Positions 45,949 through 59,500 of a stretch of 64,000 bases of DNA are shown here, piece by piece. Every line of letters begins with the position of its first letter. The first letter of the stretch is position 1. The notes below the pieces were generated by a model. The model was not told where the DNA came from. It did not search any database and worked only from the letters and a program-made list of their open reading frames with translations. The position numbers and the translations under genes were made by a program. The stretch comes from Laburnicola sp. R22_1 (lineage: Eukaryota; Ascomycota; Dothideomycetes; Pleosporales; Didymosphaeriaceae), in the NCBI GenBank assembly GCA_014281115.1, contig JACONQ010000012.1, positions 1,302,001-1,366,000 on the forward strand. Reading direction: 5' to 3'.

Positions 45949-48162
45949 ACATATTCTATTAGTAGCCCGGACAGATTAGTCCGCCGGATAGTTTTTCTTA
46001 GCAACTTCGAGGTCTCTTATAACTCATTATAGAACACCACTAACGTTACTTCATAGTAACTCATAATAACCTACTATAACTCACAATATACTAAGTTACT
46101 ATTTAATTTACTTTTTACGTCGTGCAGCCTCTTTGCGCGACTGCTGCAGCCGCGTAAAGCTAAGAAGTCTTTCTTAGCCGTACGAACTTACAATAAGACT
46201 CCCTATAATATACAATATATTATCTACTATACTATACGTAGGCAATATATAGTATACTTATTATGATTCGCAGTAAAGCATACTATATCTTAAGTAGTAC
46301 TTTATCTAATTTTTAGTCACTAAGTGCGTACTATTGCAAGATAAAGTTAACCTATTATTTTTGGCCTTATAGTAACCTATAATAAAATCACTCTAATTTA
46401 CTATTAATACTATCTGAAAATAAGACACTAAGGGTAATATCTAACTTCTCCTCTATCTCTTTATCTATCTGACAGATTCTTACGTTGTGCCTAGGCTCTC
46501 TGCACCTTTTATAGCGGTGTTATGTTAAGGGACCTGCCTCTTCCTTACTACTACCTCACGCCCTTTTTAATAACTTCACCCTAATAGAAGGGCTTTCTAC
46601 TCCCAAATCTGCTCCCTAAGCAAAGCCTAGCGTTCTACCTTTCTAAATGCGCTTTCTTTTACGCGTTTTTCGCTTTATTAGAATCTTAATTTGCTTCTTA
46701 AGTTCCTTAATGTGGGTCTCTTAAAGTACACTATAGTAGAGCATAAGTTTAGCACCTTTTATAAGCTATAAGTAGCTCGATTTAGCATTAGGTAGAGACC
46801 GAATAAAAGAGTCGCGTACGAGCTTTGACTAGGATCCAAACTCAAGGGTATTGCTTAGGGTCCTAGCTTGCCATAGTGTATCCAGTGGGATACCCTAAGG
46901 TGGAGTGTGAATACGCATATTAAGGCAATCTACCACTACTAACGTATTTAAAGAAATAAGCCTAGAGGCCTTAAAGGCTTTCTTATAGTTCTCTAGTGTA
47001 AACATATTAAACAACGTATTATAAAAGGCTAGTAGGAAGCCCTCTTTGTTAATATAAAAGACGCGTTGGCGCGCTAAGTCCCGCACGCGCTAGGAGTACT
47101 TTAGCTTTAGTGACGCGAAATAGACCATATTAAGCGGTTAGAGGATATAAGATAAGTGCGCTGGTATACAGAGTGTTAGGATCTTCTATTCTAGGCAATA
47201 ATCCTTAAAATCCTAGGAGTGGTAGCTCTTATAGCTATCTAGAATAAGTAACCTCTATAACCATACTATACGCGGCCTTGTATACGCGTTAAAGTGCTTT
47301 AACCACGTAACTCTAAGCTTGCTATTAGTTTAGCTAGTCTTAGAGACTAAGAGCTTCTAATTACGAGGGACACTAGTCTCCTTATACTACGCTAAGATAT
47401 AGACTCGCCCTTTATAGATAATAAAGGGCGGGGTAGTATACCTAGCAGCGCAAATACTCTAAATTACTATAATCTACTCGCGGTTGCCTAGCTGAATAAG
47501 CATAGGTTAAGAACGTCTTTCTAAACTAGTTACAACCTTTATTAAGCTAATAACTCCTATCTAGTAGCCTATCTTATTAAAGTTATAGATATCTTTATCC
47601 TACACTCTATACTTGGCTTTTGTGTCCTCTACTAGCTAAAACCACGTGTTTATAACCTCTAGGTCTTCCTATTATATTCTCTATTAGTTCTTCGCTTAAT
47701 TAAAAGCCATTTTAAGCTTAGGTACGCGCTTTACAAAGCGCTAAGCTTGGCATTATCCTATAGGGTCTCTATGCCACGCAGCCAGCAGTTTGTTAGCTAT
47801 ATTTTCCACCTTACCTAGCCAGGATGCAAATCCTTACGAATCTAGGTTAAGGATATACTATATAAGTGTTTGCTCTTTAGTTATAGTAAGCTTTGCCATG
47901 CCTAATTGTGTATCTGCTTAGGCAGTAATTCTGTTAATTTAACTGCTTAGTGTAGACTTTAGGATATTATATGCTACAGCAGCGCGTCGTAGGCTTAAAA
48001 TTTGCTTATTCTAATAGGTGTGAAGGGCAAGCTCAATTCTGCCTTCTTAATTAGATAATAACGCGTTGTGTTATTAAGACATTATGATTTATAGTAAAGT
48101 GTTATGGTCTTAGTAAAAACAATCCGGCGGACTAATCTGTCCGGGCTACTAATAGAATATGT
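45949..48162 (-). mobile_element. pogo/Fot1-type DNA transposon, RIP-inactivated
   Basis: The ends are inverted repeats. A perfect 28-bp core (GTAGCCCGGACAGATTAGTC and 8 more bases; 45,962-45,989 and its complement near 48,122-48,149) is extended outward by ACATATTCTATTA, with TA at 45,947-45,948 and 48,163-48,164. The transposase reads on the minus strand from about 48,060 to 46,895. It has a CENP-B-like helix-turn-helix, then the DDE_1 core: NFNKIGY (expected FDE), LLILDSYKSYH, and LNMVYF (expected LD). The C-terminal segment GFLLAFYNTLFNMFTLENYK then KAFKASRLISLNTLVVVD is intact. Two catalytic acidic residues are Asn and Gln codons are stops. About 0.9 kb of noncoding DNA lies between the gene's end and the left terminus. 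Confidence 0.88.
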
Positions 48163-48164
48163 TA

Positions 48165-51100
48165 TTTATTTAATAATATTATGTCCCCTATTAATAGTCA
48201 TAGCTCTTATTATACTAATAGCTATAGCTATATAAACACTAAAGGCTACATTAATAGTAATAGCAACTTTAATAGTAGTAATAAAAACTTTTTCTAAGTT
48301 ATAAGTAATAATAATAAAAGTTATAGCTCTAGTCTCCTTAGTTAAAAATTTATTATATTTTATAATCTGTCTATAATATATATCTTATAGCTATAGAATA
48401 AGCATAGCGACCTAGACATAGTTATAGCGCTTCTAAGACACTTGTTTATATTTAGCTTATATACCTACTTTAGTAGGATAGTAGTTACTATAGTTTAAAT
48501 ACTATTATAGTAATTTACTATAATATTTTTGTATATTTATAGTAATTATAGTTTGTACTAACAGCTAATATAAAATAGAAATACTAAGATAATAGGGTAG
48601 GTTTTTAGCTAGCAAACGCGCTAATACTATAATAATTTTACACTAAGACGTAACTTTATATAAAACTAGTCTTTAAATATATACACACACTATATCCTAT
48701 ATATATAGCTAAAGACAGTATATAGAATATCCTTACTATATTAGATATAGAGTATTATATTATATACTAGGAGGTAGAGGCTATTCTAGCTAGGAATAAG
48801 GTCCTAGGTAAGCTAATCTAGACAAACTTAAAGAAAGGCAGGGTAGCTATAATAGCGTGTAGAGTAGTAGATACACACTTTAAAATATTTATATTTAAGT
48901 AAGTAATAAACTATCTCCTAAAGATTATAAAATAGTATAATTAAAACTTTTTAAAGTTAATAAAATAGATATAATAATATAACAAAGTAGTAAATAGAAG
49001 GGAGTAAGGCTATAATAATAGACTTTTAGGTAAGTTTATATTTATACTAGAGAATGCGTAATCTACACTATATAGAGGCGCTAAAGTAGTAGTAGTATAT
49101 ATTAAAGTAATAGAATTATATTTAGATTCTATAGTAGTGCAGACCTCTAAAATAAGTAGGTATAAGACTATAAAAGATATAGTAATTATAGGCTTAGTAA
49201 TAAATAACTTTATAACTGCGCCTACTGCGTTCCTATCCTATCCTATATTATATAAGATAAGTGAATACGTTAAAAAGCTAATAATAGGCAATTATAGACA
49301 ACTCTAGTTAAGAATATAGTATAACTAGACTACTATAGACTAGTGCAAGAATATATTAGCTTTGTAAGCGGGCAAGTACTAGTAGTTAGTAAAATCTATA
49401 ATATACACATTATTAAGTTATATATATTATACCTATTAGTATATTCTTATAAAAGAATAAGTAGAGATTATTATACTAATAAGTATATAGAATAAGTAGC
49501 TTACTATAAATATAATAGATAGCTAGATAAAAAGCAAAGCTAGTGTTAATATATAAACGCGACTAAGATGCACCTTAACTAGATAGACTAGCAAGTTAAT
49601 AAAAGATTAACTTTAATATAATAGTATAATAAGCTAAGCTATTTCTAAAACAAATAAGCTAGCTAACGTAATAAGACGTTCTATAATACTAGTTAATAGC
49701 CAAATAGTAATATTAATCTGTTTTTAGCTAGCGTAGAGGCAGTGCACGCATATAGTGCCTACAACTAAAAGTACTAGGTATCTAATACTACACTATTTTA
49801 GGTGTACTCTTATTAGAACTATAATTATTTCTATAAAGGGTGCTATTAGAATATATAGTGTGTGTAGACTAATAGTGCACTACTATTTATAATATGCCAC
49901 CTACACTACTATAGAGCCTAGAAAATACATAGGTAAGGCGTATATTATCTAATATTACAAGTAAGAGGGGATAGTATAAGACTATAAGTATATTAATATA
50001 GCTAAGTAAATTTACTATAAGTTGCTAATATTTTTACTATATAGGTAGTTAGTGTATACGCCTATTAAATGTTAATACTAGTTGCCTAAGCCTAATAGTA
50101 AGTAAGAGTAATTAGAGTCTTTTGCAAGTTGTAAAAAACTAGATCTATATAGTAGGACTAGCTTATAATAGGGCGTAGATTACTTAATACCTATAACTAT
50201 ATAGCTTTAACACACACTAGTATCTAAAGATGCTTAAAAAGAAGAGGAAGATAGCGTCTATAGTATAACTATCTTAATAATATAGTATAGCTAAATAAAA
50301 AGACATATTAGTAACTTTCTAGTTATATTAAAAACTATTATATAAGGAACTATATTACTGCAAAATCTATAAGTAGTTATTTATATAAGGCTTGGGCGCT
50401 ACCTAATCTTATAACAAATTTACCTACTACTAGTCTAAGCTTACTAAGAAGCAATCTAGTCTAATAATATTAATACTATTAATAATATTAGCTATAAAAA
50501 TGCCTTAATAGAGGGTAGTGCAAAGGCCTAAACTATCCTTATAAGAAGAGTCTATTATTGCGAAAGCTGTTTTTATAATAGTAATTACAAAATTACTAAT
50601 AAAAGAGAGGCCTATTAAGCTAATAAAGCCAACTCTATATAGTAAGAGATATATAAAACTACTATAGTACTTAATTATAAACGCCTAGGCTTAGGTATAT
50701 AATATATTAACTATGGAAAAGTAGAAAAATATACTACGTACTATTATAAATATAGGCTTAAGAATAATATATATACTAGACTTGTTAACACAAATAGTAT
50801 AGGCTAATAAAATTAAAGTGTATAATAAAATCCAGAGCTATTATTTATAGTGCGCAGTAGCCGCTTAAGAAATAGTGCAAGACTATTACTAGCTACTTAC
50901 TTCTACACTAAATATCTAGCCTAAAGTTTTAAGAGCCCTCGAGAGGTTTAGCATTTTTTATTAGATATAGTTAATATATATTACGCCTAACATACTTGTT
51001 ATATACTCTTATAGTATACTAATACTAGAGTAGATAAAAAAGGGCAGGTTTTATAATAACCTATTTATTAGTCTAGTAACTAGGTGTCTATTTAGTATAA

Positions 51101-53020
51101 ACGTTGGCTTTACCTCTATTATAAAAGTATCTAACTTAGAATAGTACTTCTAAACACTAATAGAGAGTATAGTAGCATACTTTAGATTACTACTATATAC
51201 TATACTAAAGGAGTAGAAAGGGGGTTTAAAATTAACTTAATATATCTTAGTAGATAAAATTAAGAGTAAGTAGCTTTACTTTTAAACTATGCAACTTACT
51301 AATATTATAAGCCTTATATAATACTATTAAGAGGCTATAGGAGAGAATAAGTGCGTTAAAATCGATACTTACTAAAATATTTATATAGGGCTATATTATA
51401 AAATAAAGTTGCTAGATTATAATATTGCTACTATTATTAAATAATAGTAACTGCAATAACCTATCTAATGTTTACGTCCTAATATTACTAAAAGAGTTAA
51501 TAAAGCTAGGGCTAGAGGGTGGCAAAGAGGCTACGCATATTAAATCTAACTAGTAGAATAATATAGTAAGTTCACTATAAGTAATAATAAATAAGTAGTT
51601 AATAAGCATAGCTAGCGTTAGATAAGAGTAATATTAAATCTAACTAGTAGGATAATATAGTAAGTTTACTATAAGTAATAGTAAATAGGCGGTTAATAAG
51701 CATAGCTAGTGTTAAATAAGGATAGTATATAAGAGAACACCCTATTTAATATAAGTATAGACACGCGTAGTACTAAAGAACTAATAATACCTAAACTTAG
51801 AGAAGATATTTATATTAATAACTATATTTATGCTAATATTAGATAGAAATACAAAATAGTATATATAAAATAGAGTTGTAGGTATTTTCTAATATTATAC
51901 AAGGACCTACTAAATTTTAGAATTTTCCTTAACACTAGCAATAATAAAAAGAAGTTTATATAAAGATATAAAGGGGAAGCTAGTCTACTAGAGACGCTTA
52001 GAAATAAGGCTCTTAGTATAATAGAGTATATAGAGAAGAAGCTTAAGGCAGGTCTAATACTATATATAACCTACTACAGCCCGAGGGAATATATTATTAC
52101 TAATAATAAGTCTTTTAATAGTATAGTTACCTAGGTATAAGGCGTAAAGAACCTAAGCCTAAAAATAGCACTAGAGAGCGTGTGGTTCTAGGAGCTATAG
52201 TAATGCACTATATTTATAATTGTCTAAGTGGCCTTTAAAGTAAATACTAACTATAGTATAGTATAGTTAAGTAATATATCTAATATTCTATGTGTATAAT
52301 ATTAGTATATATAACCTACTTAGTATAAATTAGACTTGCCCTTACTACTACTACTAAGGGTAGTATATGCGTTAACCCTACTAATAATTATATATAGATA
52401 AAAACTATAAAGGCTAGTATACTTATTAATTCTAGTACTACTTATAATAATATAATAGCTAGTATATAATTAATTTTACTACTACTTATATATAAATAAT
52501 TAAAAGACTTTTATAGTAAATTATAATATACTATATAGAAGTAAGTTATTATAAAGTATACACACTTATAAACTCTATAGTTAATACTAACTATGCGAAT
52601 ATAAAAGTATATAGATTAGATAGTTAGCGTATATAGCGCGCTCTAGCTATAAATAGTGTAGAATTAAGTATAGTTCTGTCTATCGCTATAACACAAAGAC
52701 GTGTTATAGTAACTTATTATGCACTTAACACTAATTATATATAATTATACGCAAAGTTGTGTAACTACACATAAAAAAATAGGTATTACTAAGGCGCTTA
52801 GGGCGTATTTAGTGCGCAAGCGTATATAGGTATACACAAAGCTGCATAGGTGTCCTAGGTGCATATACTTACTAAAATTTTTCCTAATATATATAGTTAG
52901 ATCTTAGAGATACTCTGCTAAGTAGGATTTATATATAAAATAATAACATTATTATACTTACTATATAATAATATAGTATTACTACTACTACTAATAATAG
53001 GTAGTTATAATAGTTTGTAC
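48165..53020. other. AT-rich RIP-mutated DNA, unidentified
   Basis: Nearly 5 kb with frequent stops in all frames. A plus-strand frame with stops ignored has apparently conserved-looking runs near 50,900-51,450 (for example GRFYNNLFISLVTRCLFS), so an old mobile-element coding region is likely, but I do not recognise it. It contains the tandem duplication listed at 51,536. Confidence 0.4.
51536..51725. repeat. Tandem duplication of ~95-100 bp
   Basis: Two copies of a unit starting ATTAAATCTAACTAGTAG and ending near AAGCATAGCTAG[C/T]GTTA, differing mostly by transitions. Confidence 0.8.
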
Positions 53021-53029
53021 CTACCTTTC

Positions 53030-53545
53030 TACTAGTTATTTACTATTATCTTTCCTTTTACACTCTAATAGCGCCTTTTATCTTATAGAAGGCGCCTTTC
53101 CTAGTTAGTATTAGTGTGTAGTTAGGCTAGAAAATAAGTATAGGTTAGGGTTAGGGTCTTATATAATCTAACCTAACTTAACCTAACTCTAGGGTATCTA
53201 TTTAGTCTATAATAAATAGCTGTTATAATTAATTAAAAATATATTTTAAATAATATTAAATTAAGTTAAATTAAGCTAAGGTTTTATATAATTAGATTAG
53301 ATCTTAGGTAATTAAGTTAGGGATAGGTTAGATTAGGTTTAGGATCTTATATAATTAATATAACCTAACCTAAAGTCTATATAATCTAATCTAATCTATA
53401 CCTATAGTCTATGCATTCCTAACCTAACCCTATACCTAATCTAGGTACCCCGAACCTATTTACTAGCCTATGTGTAGTTAGTGTAGGCCTATACGCTTCG
53501 CCGCCTACTATATAAGTAAGGGCCCCCTAGATCTCTTTTTATTGC
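53030..53545 (+). mobile_element. LTR-like relic related to the 35.5-kb LTRs, inverted
   Basis: Parts on either side of the MITE (about 53,030-53,114 and 53,479-53,545) match the reverse complement of the gag-protease element's LTR. Shared blocks include AAGGCGCCTTTCCTAGTTAG and the promoter-like CTATATAAG followed by GCCCCCTA. Resemblance stops near 53,545. It could be an LTR of a second element in the opposite orientation, possibly the 5' LTR of the following polyprotein relic, or a shared core promoter only. Confidence 0.5.
53123..53470. mobile_element. hAT-like MITE, 348 bp, with 8-bp TSD
   Basis: Bounded by TGTGTAGT at 53,115-53,122 and 53,471-53,478. The ends are imperfect inverted repeats: TAGGCTAGAAAATA at the left, and the complement of the right end reads TAGGCTAGTAAATA. 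The interior is full of TTAGG/CCTAA runs, including GGTTAGGGTTAGGG near the left end. There is no coding capacity. The 8-bp duplication and short TIRs fit a nonautonomous hAT element. Confidence 0.8.
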
Positions 53546-53549
53546 AAAA

Positions 53550-56500
53550 ATAAGGCTCTAACTAGATGTAATCACGTACCTATAATTATATAAGCAGTAC
53601 TATTTTAGTCCTACTTCTTTTCTATAAGTGTATATATAGTCTAGCCCTTTAGCTTTCTTTTTTATATAGTAATCTTACCTAATTCGCTTACTAAATCTAC
53701 GATTCTAACTTGTTTTTCTTTAATAGTTATAAGCCTAGCACTTTAAAATTGTAGGCTAATTCTTCCTACGCACTTATATATTTGAATTCTAATTTATACG
53801 CTTTAATTACTCTTTACTAAGTATTTTTAATTCTTTACTATACTTAAATTTTACCTATAATTAAAATAATTAATATTGCAATTTCTACTATAAAGGTGCT
53901 CCTTACTAACTAAGTAAGCTAACCTTTTAGCTTATCTAGCTTTAATTTTATACTTAGTCTAAAGGAATCTAGTATCTTATTAACTCTAATCCTAATAAGA
54001 TTATTAATTAAGATCTAATTTAACTAACTTATTCTATGTTTCTAAAGAAGACTATAAGCATAAGCGACGCTATATATAATAATTAAATTTAACTCTATTA
54101 TATTTAGATTATAGAGTATTAAGTAGAAGTATAAGACTAGTAGATTAATATAATAAAGATATAAGATCTCGCCTTGTAAGTTGGTACCACAGTGTTTTAA
54201 GATCTATTAGCACTAGCTATAATTATAATAATAAAAAAGACCTTTTTATAAGCGCTTATTAAGATACTTTAGAAAGATCTAGCTCTAATAAAAGTAAGCA
54301 TAAAGAATCTAGTACGTACCTAATACTAAGTATACTTTAAAAAAGCTAAGTATAAAAGGCAAATACCTAAAATATAGTACTAAGATTAGTAACTCCTTTT
54401 TAATAAGGCTAAGAGTTTTAAGCTTTCTAGTATAAAAGGTAAGCTTGCTATATATAACTTCTTAGACACGCTAGTAGTTAAGCTTATACTAAAATAGGCC
54501 TAATTAATAAACTAGCGTCTTATAGAAGACGCCTTACTTAGTATTAAGGTAATAGATATTGCTAATATTAGAAAGATCTACTTTATACTTATTCAGAAGC
54601 ACTAGCTTTAAGCACCTTATAGCGAGTTATTAGGTGTATTTGCAATAATTACTAGTTAAAATAATAATTAGAAGAAGTAAGGTAGTAGTAGCTTAAATAA
54701 GAAAGCTTATAAGAAGGCTAATAAGTGCCCTTATAAACCTAGGGAGTATAAGTAGAATAGTCTTAATTACTAACACCTTTAAACTACTATTACCAGCAAA
54801 TGCCCTAAAGGAATACTACTAATTACCCTTACTAAGAAAGAGTATAAAGGCATTAATAATTATTTAGTATTTCTATAATAAAAGGAGCTTTATAGTAGGA
54901 TTAAAATAGAAGGCTAAAGGTTTACACCTATAGTAAGAGGCTTAACTACTCCTATATACCTAGGGTTAATAGCTTACAATTTAATTAATCTATTAGCCTT
55001 TAATAAGTAGCTATAGGAGAGCTTAGGAGTATACTTAATAATGTATCCTCGCAATTACCTACTTATATAGAGTACTTTTCTTAATAAAGAAGCTGTAGTT
55101 TATCATATTAATAATTAATTACTTCTAATACCTAGGTTGTTTAAGAAAGCAAGCTTAATCTAAAGTATTAAAGCTAGAACTTAAGCTCTTTTAATTTTTA
55201 AAAAGAAAATTAACTTATAAGGGATGTGCTTACTAGTAAGTATAGTACGCGTATAAAAGATCTTTTACTTAAGAATATTAAGATTATAAAAGGTTTTTAT
55301 TTTAATATTAACTTTAAAGCTTATCTAAGAATGATAGAGATCTAGTACCTAAATGTAGATAGATTATTACGTATAGGAACTCTCGCTTAAAATATTGTCT
55401 TAGTAGAACTAAATAGTGTCTATAACTTCACTTTTATTAATATAAGCCTCTTTTGTGCTATTCTTTAGCTATAGTAATTAGATAACTATACTACAATCTT
55501 CTATAAGTAGACACTAAGAAACCTTAGCACTTTTAATTAGGTTATCTAGGCTAATAAGTACTTTAAGCTTTAGTTTAGAATGCGTAAAATGTGTGTATCG
55601 TTAGCACTTAAAGAATGGACTATTACTATTATTTTATAATATATATAATAAGAGTAATCTTTAGACGCCTAAGGGAATAATTTCTAAGACTATTCTACTA
55701 TATTTTTAGGATCTATTTAACTTCTTAGTAGGATAGCTTAGAAAGCTATAGAGCTTAATTATTAAGAAAGAATTTAGCAAAAAGATCTATAATAATAACT
55801 TTATATTAAAATTTCTACTAGAGATTATATAAGTAATATCTAAGCTTAACTAATAGGTAGAAAATAAATATAAGCTTAAAATTATTATAATTTATTAGAA
55901 TAATAATACTACTACTCTTCCCTAAAGAGAATAATTAGTCTATAAAAACTATATAAATAAATAAGAAATTAGGATTAGCTATATCCTATTATATATATAT
56001 AAACTAAATAGAATACATAAGTAAGTAGGGTAAGAGATTATTACTAAAGCTATAAAAATAAGGGAAAGCGCAAATCCGCCGCCCAAAATATATCCTAAGA
56101 TTATAAGTGCAGCTACTTACCTCTATAGTAAGAGCCTAATAGCTCTATATTCTTTTTAAGCACTAAATAAAGTGCTTATAAATTAGGTTAGGCAGTATTT
56201 TTATTAGTATAAGCCTGCTTAAATATAAGCACAGACAGCTAATCTTTATCCTAATTAAAGTAGAATTTACGTCTATAGCTGCTAAGTATATCCTCTAAAA
56301 GGAGATTAAGTAATAGGGTAGGATAAATAAGGATTTAAAGTAAATCCTAAAGGCTATATTAGATACCTTATTAGTTATAGAATATTAAATCTCTATAGGA
56401 TAAAGATTCTAGTACTTAATTAGGTAACTACTATATATAATATTACATATAATAAGATATTATTCTATAAGAGTAAAGCTAATTAAGTAATACTCTATAA

Positions 56501-59500
56501 AGAAGTAGTAAAGATTATTAAAGTTCTATATAAGGGGAGATTAATAATCTAGAAGAAAAGTTTATAAATATTCTTAATTATCTTACTATACTAAATAAGT
56601 AAGTAAGTACTAAGCAAATAAAGAATAGTGCTTCTATCTAGTAATCTAAAAGTATAGCTAGCTAGGCCAGTAATTAAATAGCTAATAGGACTAATATATA
56701 GGCAGCGAGCTTAGCTAGTAAGTAGTTAAGAATTTATATAGTTTAAAGCAAGTATATAGGGCTTGCAACCCCTAAATAGATACTAGAGCTAGGCAATCCA
56801 GGGCATAATTAGTTAAGGAATTATAAGAAGACTAATAGCTACTAAAGTGAGTACTAATGTAGGCAAGCTAGCCTATTAAATCTTAAAGAGCGTTCTCTCT
56901 AAAGTATAGAGCCTAAGAGCTCTATAGCTGCCTTTTAATCTAGCCCTAGGAGCTTAACTGCGCTAAAAGAAGTAAGTAAGCTATTAGTAAGCTAAAGGTA
57001 AAGGTAAGATTAAGCATCTATAAAATTAGGTAGAAGACTTTCAGGTAATAATGCAAATACGCATATTTAAAACTATCCACTTCTTTAAAGATAAAAAGAA
57101 TTTAATTAATATAATAATACTACTAATTAGCTAAAGAGTAGATTAGGTATATGTATACTAATTACTAGATATATAATAGATGATTTTTAAGATGATTTTC
57201 TATATATATATATATCTTAGAAATATAAAGAGCCTAGGACAAGCACTAAAAGTACACTATAATAAAGTATATAGTTGCTATAGTAATGCTTAAAAAGATA
57301 CTAAAGATATTACCTTCTACTTATTTATATAGAGATGAGCTGCGAAAGCTACCTATCTTATAAAAACACCTTGCCAATTATCTACTTAGAAAGCTCTTTA
57401 AGCAAGCCTTCTATATTAAAATTGCAACACTTAAGAAGAAAGGAATTTAGATAGTAATTAATTAAGTATAAGTTACTAGATAACTACTTCTATTAAAGCA
57501 GGTTTAGATCTATAAGTTTAATTAGAATAGATACTTTCTGAAGTGTAAGGCTTAAATTATTATAAAAGGTAATCTCTAGGTTAAGGACTTGCTCTAATTA
57601 ACCTACGCAGCAATACTTATAGCATAGTTATTTAGAACTATGTGTGTGGCATTATTTTATCTATCTAGGGGTAGGACAATAAAGGCTTTTATCTTAAATA
57701 GCATAACAAAAAAAAGTAAAGCCCTCTGCTTAGTAATTAAAAAAGGCGGAAAAAGGTAATAATAAAAAAAAGCGCGCTTAAACTACTAAGTAAGCTTAGT
57801 AGTCTTAGCGCATAGCTCCTATATATATGTAAAGTTTTTATAAAGAGGCTACTTAAAACTTTAGGGAAGATATAACTTTAGCGCGACTACGCTATAAGCT
57901 ATCTCTTCTCTACTATCCTAAGTTATAAACTACTATCTAGATTATTATAAATAACATAAGTTAATATATTAATAGGTATATACTATTTCTTATAATAGTA
58001 GGATAAGGGTAATATATACTAGATACACTATTGCTCTATTACTATATTAAGGTTATTCTTAATAAATCTCCTTCTATTACTATTTCTCTATCCGCTGCTA
58101 TCTATTTAGATATTAACATTATTCCTAAAAAGTACTTGCTATTACTAAAAAGTACACACTAAAGATACGCGCCGCTACTATTAAAGTAAGTATACTAGAG
58201 TTCTATTCTATCTATTAAAGGCTTATCTAGCGCAAGGGGTAGGTATACTAAACTATCTATAAGGCAGTCCTAGTATACTATTTAGGTTAATAGCTTATCT
58301 AGTTCGCAAAGAACTATAAGGTTAAATTTCTACTCTAGTAGATATAATTACTCCTTATTAGTAATAGAATCTAGTAGGGGACGTAAAAGAAGAATAATAA
58401 GGTGTTTGTTAATAAGCTATAGAGTGGCAAGAGCGTTGCATAGATCTATAAGATCCTCCTAACTATTATTACTATTATTGCTATTAAGTTAGCTTATATA
58501 GCGCGCAAGCGCAAATAACTAATAACAGTAGTAGTAATAAGCTAGGTGTGCTGTATACGCTATAAGTAAACTTTGCATAGGTTAGAAGCTTATAAGATAT
58601 AGATAGGGTATAAGTAAGTTTAAACTATTATTACGTTATTAGGTAGTATTTAAGGTTAGTTTTTAATTAGAATTAGGTGCTATATATAGTATATAATAAC
58701 CTTCTATCTTAATCTACTTTAACCTTAAACTAAAAAAGGTTAAAAAAGGTATTCGGCAAGTCGACTATTTAGAACTATAATAGCAATTATAGTAGAATAT
58801 AATTTAGAGATTATTTAATATAATATAGTAGGAGCGTTCTTAAAGGTTTATATTATAGCTAATAACCTAGTTATTTATAAGCTTCTAAATAGGTTTAAGC
58901 AATATAGCAAGTGCATATCTCTTAATTAAGCTCTATATAAATTAAGAGACGTAGTACTACTCTAGTATAAAGAGTTCTTAGAGTTACTAAGATCTATAGG
59001 ACTTATAGCCTTAAAAAAGAACCTTATTTATTTATAAGTAAAGATCTCAAAACCTTAGTACTCTTCTATATTAACAATATACTTCTAATTTTTAATAAAG
59101 TTTATAAAGCAAAGGTATAAGTACTCTAAAGCTATATTAAAGTAATATATAAGATTAAAAACTATAGACTAGTTAAATAGTTTCTAGGCGTCTAAGTAAT
59201 CTAAGATTGTAAAAATAGAACAATTACGCTTGTTTATAACAGTTATATTAATAAGATTATAAGAAAGTTTAATTTTAAAGATAGTAAAAGCTTTCCTATA
59301 ATACCTCTTTTATCAGAAGAGCTTATAAAGAATATAGGAGAAGCAACTAAGTAGGAGATTAAGAGCTACTAGAAATATGTTAGATTAATACTATACGCAG
59401 TAATTATCCTTAGGCCTAATATAGCGTTCGCTATTTTAAAGCTCTTATACTTTCTAATAAGTTTAAGCAAATAATATTTTGCTATAGTTAACTAAGTAAT

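Noticed and set aside
53140..53170. Interstitial telomere or chromosome end (TTAGGG units)
   Set aside because: Only two perfect TTAGGG units are present and they lie inside a TSD-bounded MITE, with transposon DNA continuing on both sides.
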